Source: Anaerolineae bacterium (lineage in GTDB: Bacteria > Chloroflexota > Anaerolineae > B4-G1 > SLSP01). From it: a stretch of 37,651 nucleotides of DNA. Of the stretch, positions 34,601 through 37,651 are shown piece by piece. Numbering within the stretch: the first letter of the stretch is position 1; each line of letters opens with the position of its first letter. A program made the translations under genes and the position numbers. The DNA is taken from NCBI GenBank assembly GCA_016934645.1, contig JAFGSL010000642.1:1-37651 (forward strand), written 5' to 3'. The notes below the pieces were generated by a model. That model saw only the letters and a list, made by a program, of their open reading frames with translations, was not told the origin of the DNA and did not search any database.

Positions 34601-35024
34601 GCCGGATGGAAAAAAGATCGCCTATACGTCTCTCGTATTTAGATCTGGAAGTAGTATTTATATATTGACTATTGCAAATGGTGATACTGAGGTATTACAA
34701 AGCACTTCAGACACAATTGGAAGAATAGATTGGGCACCAAGCGGACTCAGAATAGCTTATGCCTCACTACATTATAACGAAACTACAAAAGAATCAGTAT
34801 ATGACATTCACTCTATAGGTGTGGCTGGCGGAACTGTGGAGGACTTGACCGATCAACCAACTAATGATAGTGATCCAGCTTGGTCACCCGATAACGGATT
34901 TATTGCTTTTAGTTCTGATAGGGATGGCGATACTGATATATACATTATGGATATCAATGGCAATATTGTGCACCAAGTAACTAACCACTCGGCTAACGAT
35001 AGTCAACCTGTATGGCAACCGTGA
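31620..35024 (+). CDS. Transmembrane Ser/Thr kinase 2: kinase-FHA-Ig-TM-TSP3, TolB-like propeller
   Basis: This 1134-residue receptor kinase has the kinase domain at 10-280: GQGGMG loop, Lys41, HRDIKPAN with Asp139, and DLG (163-165) in place of DFG, a change still seen in active kinases. FHA covers about 348-425 (VGRE, SRHH, GSTNGT). Two Ig-like domains lie at 450-655 and one membrane span at 662-685. A Pro/Thr/Ser linker (700-775) comes before the acidic TSP3 repeats (796-855), the reverse order of its siblings. The C-terminus is a six-bladed TolB/PD40-type propeller with repeats such as DPAWSPDGTEIAFAS. ATG 31620 has GGAAGG nine bases upstream; ATG 31614 is an alternative. It overlaps the remnant ORF by four bases. 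Confidence 0.92.
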   Translation: MKQLIGQTLGRYKITEFLGQGGMGAVFKAEDITLGRAVAIKLMQPKQAISPNFRERFLQEARAAAKLQHPGIVLVHDFGWEQNLLYIVMAFIPGENLEQLLERLKKSQQWISLNEAVGLTRQVCLALDYLHRQGVLHRDIKPANIMLAPEPAEGLPYRPIVTDLGLARLMQESSPGQRDIAGTPAYMSPEQALGQPTDARSDVYSLGILLYHLAVGSPPFLVNTIAEARRCHAQEAPLAPRKRNPGFPEDLERVILKALAKAPTDRFASAAELARALESVFSTVALKSTLVDSSHAKTSLITVYQQSLVEERGPSLLAEFPNTPNLGQDHIQVLKENTIVASFPMKAGGLTVGREADNDIILDDLKASRHHARLESDGRVYRITDLGSTNGTYLAGIKLRRNVPEVWNPEQTVRIGQTWLRLVLAKSAVSSSPVSAQSRVGRFVQDKYVSVSVNPSTLTITPGTSANVSIELFNLGNNVDHFHLTVSGVPETWVWFSATHVDLMPGQRGNVILTLQPPRTPESRAGRRSLVVRVTSGNVPDQYDERKITVTVAPYAQFDSSLHPQQIRNGATANVVVENQGNLPETFTLTWQDQADALHFEPAQKQLTIPEGEKATTEFRAGLRARRWVGSEKPHQFTVRVKPGQGQVREHSGDVISKGVIPAWLPPLLISFVCIILPLFATQLPLFKGGKTLLELLRPTPTVPTSPTINPVSPHILAPTSTLSPAPSPTSNLPPTSSPTPAATHTFAPTDTPTSPPTDTPTSPPDTPLPPTDTPDAHATKTAIAATQTATWSSGDDDGDGLKNGDEVTIYKTDPTDPDSDDDTLTDGTEVNSYRTNPNNDDTDGDCLKDGEDQNPLQPFGGGTGKIVFVSDRDGNKEIYSTNICGTGLINLTNNPADDFDPAWSPDGTEIAFASTRDGYSEIYVMNADGSNVRRLTHNSYLDHSPVWSPSGERIAFASGLGSFGIDAMNADGSNVVKLAADSYGGLYGDPDWSPDGKKIAYTSLVFRSGSSIYILTIANGDTEVLQSTSDTIGRIDWAPSGLRIAYASLHYNETTKESVYDIHSIGVAGGTVEDLTDQPTNDSDPAWSPDNGFIAFSSDRDGDTDIYIMDINGNIVHQVTNHSANDSQPVWQP

Positions 35025-35080
35025 AAACCAAGAAGCCTTCTACTGTTTCCTACCTGCACTAAAAAAACAAGAAAAACGAT

Positions 35081-37573
35081 ATGAGGAATATAGCCGGAAA
35101 AAAGATTGCACAATACCGCGTCGACGACGTCCTCGGCGAAGGCGGAATGGGTCTTGTCTACCGGGCCTACGACGAAACATTGCAGATCCCAGTCGCCCTG
35201 AAGGTGATGCACGCTCATTTGACCAGCAAGCCCGGCTTCCGTAGTCGCTTTCTCCAGGAAGCTCAGTTCGAAGCCAGCATGCGTGATAACCCATCCATTA
35301 TCACCGTCCACGAGGCGGATTACCAGGATGGGCAACTCTACATGGTGATGGAGTTAATTCCGGATGGCAGTCTGGCTGACTATCTCCGGGTTGCCGCTGG
35401 CCAACGCAGCACAATCCAGTTGGACGAAACGCTGCACCTGCTGGCTCAGGTCGCCGAAGCCTTGCATTACGCCCATCGCAAAGGCATCGTGCACCGCGAC
35501 ATCAAGCCCTCCAACATCCTTATCCGTAAATTGGAGGAACCGGAACGTCCCGGTGAACCGGCCTTGCGCGCGGTGGTTGCCGATTTTGGGCTTGCTAAAC
35601 TGCGCGCTGGCGGGGAACTGCACACGCAGACCGGAGCTTTTCTGGGTACATTGCAGTATATGTCCCCGGAGCAGTGCCGCGCCGAAAAGCAGTTGGATGG
35701 GCGTTCCGATATCTACTCCCTGGGCATTGTGCTGTACCAAATGGTAACCGGTCGCCTGCCCTTCTCTATCGATAGTCCATACGAGGCGGGAGTCAAGCAC
35801 AGTTCCGAACAGCCACCGGATCCACGGGCAGTTCAGCCGGAACTGCCCGACCTCGTCCGGGGTGTTGTCCTGAAGGCCATAGCCAAGGACCCCGCCGCGC
35901 GTTTTCAGAGCGCGCGGGAGATGGCGCGCGCTCTGCGCAGCACGCTCAACTACCTGCAAGATAAGGCCCCTACGGGGGCCCCTACAGGGACTGGGATTCC
36001 CGCGATCAGTATTGCTACTACAGAACGCCCTATACACGAGACAACCGCGCCTATCCCCACACCGTCCAACCCGCTACCTGGCGACCACCTGCGGATTGCC
36101 CGATCCGGCGAGAGACCACGCGCTATCCAACTTTCGCAAGCCACCACAAGTATAGGAAAAAGCCCCGATAATGATCTGGTACTCGACGATCCTATGATCT
36201 CGCGGTATCACGCTCGCATCGACTTCAACGCAACGACCGGGTACAGTATTGTCGATCTGGGCAGTACCAACGGAACCTACTTTGAAGGGACTCCATTAAC
36301 TCCGAACGTCGCGCAGCCCTGGGGACCTGGTCAAACCATACGGATCGGCCACACGCGATTGTCGCTCCAACCTCCTTCGCAGTACTCTCGTTCAGGCGTG
36401 CGCGGCTCGCGACCCGGCCTCGTGCCTGTAGATGTTCCCGCCACATGCGTCTCCGCCAGCCTCGATACCACCCGGCTGACCGTTGATCCAGGCAGCGCGG
36501 TTACGTTGACCATCAACGTGCGCAACGACGGCGCCATCGTCGACCACTTCAAGGTCAGCATCGAGGATATTCCACTGACCTGGGTGACATCTGTACCGGA
36601 ATTGCACCTGATGGCAGGGAGTGAACAGCGTGTTTCCCTCGTCATCTCTCCTCCGCGTGTCCCAGAGAGCCGGGCAGGACAGCGCCCCTTTGTCGTGCGC
36701 GTGACCAGCACCCGCGATAGTATGCGGTCTGTGAAACTGCGGGGTACACTGATCGTGAACGCCTACTCGGACCTCCACAGCGATATGCACCCGCAACGCG
36801 TGCGTCCCCAGCAACCGGCAAACATCACGCTGGAGAACCGGGGCAACGCGGAAGAGAACGTTATCTTGACCTGGCGCGATCAAGCCGATGCCGTGATCTT
36901 TACCCCGCCGCAGACGCAGGTAACCGTACCATCAGGGGAGAGAGCCACCACAACGCTTTACGCCAGACCACAGCGACGTCCCTGGATCGGCGGCGAGACC
37001 TTGCTTCCCTTTGCCATTGACATTGCCTCGTCGAGAGGAACTGCGCAGACACACAGCGGTACGGTGATCAACAAGGCTAGATTCCCGGTCTGGATATTGG
37101 CTGTTCTTTCAATGTTGTGCATAGTGTTATCCATTACCGGCATAGCCATTTACACTCAGACAATCAAAGGGCGTGCGAGTCAAGAAGCCGCTGTGGCAAC
37201 GGCGACCTGGCTAGACCAGGATGATGATGGAGATGGGTTAGCTAACTGGGAAGAATTGGAAAGAGGAACAAAACTCAAGCTGCCGGATTCCGATGGAGAT
37301 ACCCTTTCGGATGGTGAGGAAGTGTATGAATTTCACACTGATCCAAACGATCGTGACACTGACAAAGATGGTTTGCCTGATAATACTGATCCTGACCCCA
37401 TTAATCCTCGAACTCTGACTTCTACGCCAGCACCGATGTTTACTTCAACACCTACCCCGACACCTGCGCTAACACACACGCCGACTACGCGACCACCGCC
37501 AACGACGGCAACCATACAATTGCCTACACCTATACCAACAACGCAAGAACCGACATTTGTCTACACTCAGTAG
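35081..37573 (+). CDS. Transmembrane Ser/Thr kinase 3: kinase-FHA-Ig-TM-TSP3, no sensor domain
   Basis: This 830-residue kinase is closest to kinase 1. The kinase domain is complete: GEGGMG at 19-24, Lys41, HRDIKPSN with Asp140, DFG 168-170, MSPEQ. The FHA domain has Lys in place of the usual Arg (SIGKS), which may weaken phosphothreonine binding; SRYH and GSTNGT are kept. Two Ig-like domains, one membrane span near 668-691 (FPVWILAVLSMLCIVLSITG) and TSP3 repeats (DDDGDGLANWEE, DSDGDTLSDGEE) follow. The protein stops within the Pro/Thr linker (ends FVYTQ), so the C-terminal sensor seen in kinases 1 and 2 is missing. No strong ribosome binding site is seen before ATG 35081. Confidence 0.92.
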   Translation: MRNIAGKKIAQYRVDDVLGEGGMGLVYRAYDETLQIPVALKVMHAHLTSKPGFRSRFLQEAQFEASMRDNPSIITVHEADYQDGQLYMVMELIPDGSLADYLRVAAGQRSTIQLDETLHLLAQVAEALHYAHRKGIVHRDIKPSNILIRKLEEPERPGEPALRAVVADFGLAKLRAGGELHTQTGAFLGTLQYMSPEQCRAEKQLDGRSDIYSLGIVLYQMVTGRLPFSIDSPYEAGVKHSSEQPPDPRAVQPELPDLVRGVVLKAIAKDPAARFQSAREMARALRSTLNYLQDKAPTGAPTGTGIPAISIATTERPIHETTAPIPTPSNPLPGDHLRIARSGERPRAIQLSQATTSIGKSPDNDLVLDDPMISRYHARIDFNATTGYSIVDLGSTNGTYFEGTPLTPNVAQPWGPGQTIRIGHTRLSLQPPSQYSRSGVRGSRPGLVPVDVPATCVSASLDTTRLTVDPGSAVTLTINVRNDGAIVDHFKVSIEDIPLTWVTSVPELHLMAGSEQRVSLVISPPRVPESRAGQRPFVVRVTSTRDSMRSVKLRGTLIVNAYSDLHSDMHPQRVRPQQPANITLENRGNAEENVILTWRDQADAVIFTPPQTQVTVPSGERATTTLYARPQRRPWIGGETLLPFAIDIASSRGTAQTHSGTVINKARFPVWILAVLSMLCIVLSITGIAIYTQTIKGRASQEAAVATATWLDQDDDGDGLANWEELERGTKLKLPDSDGDTLSDGEEVYEFHTDPNDRDTDKDGLPDNTDPDPINPRTLTSTPAPMFTSTPTPTPALTHTPTTRPPPTTATIQLPTPIPTTQEPTFVYTQ

Positions 37574-37651
37574 ATCGCAATGGGCCGGATATTAGATTGT
37601 AAAAGAGCCATTTTTAACCATACTTGGGCTTGGAAAAGCAAACCAAGGAGG
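37574..37651 (+). promoter_or_regulatory. End of window, ribosome binding site of the next gene
   Basis: After kinase 3 the last bases end in AAGGAGG (37645-37651), a strong ribosome binding site on the plus strand. Another gene in the same direction therefore probably starts just outside the window. I see no terminator in between. Confidence 0.5.

Overview
The window reads as a chromosomal segment of a Chloroflexota-type bacterium (Anaerolineae/Caldilineae-like). This is inferred from the mix of a SARP/BTAD regulator, Pro/Thr-linker receptor kinases carrying FHA and Ig-like modules, a lipoprotein with a VWA domain, and a contractile injection system of the HELTH-motif (DUF4157) type. No rRNA, tRNA or CRISPR array is visible, so the phylum call rests on gene style only.

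Left flank (1-5.7 kb), ordinary chromosomal genes: the start of a pectinase-like (GH28-type) gene on the minus strand; a shortened UvrC-like GIY-YIG nuclease bracketed by two inverted copies of a 72-73 bp interspersed repeat; a GNAT acetyltransferase; a GH1 beta-glucosidase followed by a small gene remnant and a strong palindrome; and a convergent VWA lipoprotein on the minus strand.

Core (5.7-28.3 kb): a SARP-like regulator and its terminator are followed by a promoter region with three TGTGAT repeats, then a single-strand run of genes for an extracellular contractile injection system (eCIS). In order these are: a small conserved protein; an AAA+ ATPase (Pvc15-like); a 1357-residue cargo/toxin-like protein with an AT-rich C-terminal domain; a candidate immunity protein; a DUF922 metalloprotease-like candidate effector; the DUF4157 HELTH protein; a DUF4255 tail terminator (Pvc16-like); sheath; tube 1; an assembly protein with a CPxC motif; a small helical protein; tube 2; a 651-residue disordered protein; a LysM tube-baseplate adaptor (Pvc7-like); a VgrG/gp5 spike; a PAAR-like DUF4280 tip; gp25; baseplate J; and a gpI-like tail protein fused to an N-terminal FHA domain. 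I see no classical tape-measure protein and no tail fibre.

Right flank (28.3-37.6 kb): three large transmembrane Ser/Thr kinases lie directly behind the FHA-tail protein. They share one plan: kinase, FHA, two Ig-like domains, one membrane span, thrombospondin-3-type acidic repeats and a Pro/Thr linker. Their C-terminal ends differ: an unknown beta-rich domain, a TolB-like propeller, or nothing. A fourth copy survives as a 42-codon internally deleted remnant, translationally coupled to the second kinase.

Working model (inference): the SARP regulator turns the locus on. The kinases sense outside or envelope signals and phosphorylate threonines that are read by FHA domains, including the one built into the baseplate. 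The particle carries the large toxin-like protein and the DUF922 protein, and the AT-rich gene after the toxin protects the producer. The phospho-regulated baseplate and the toxin/immunity pair are the most interesting parts.
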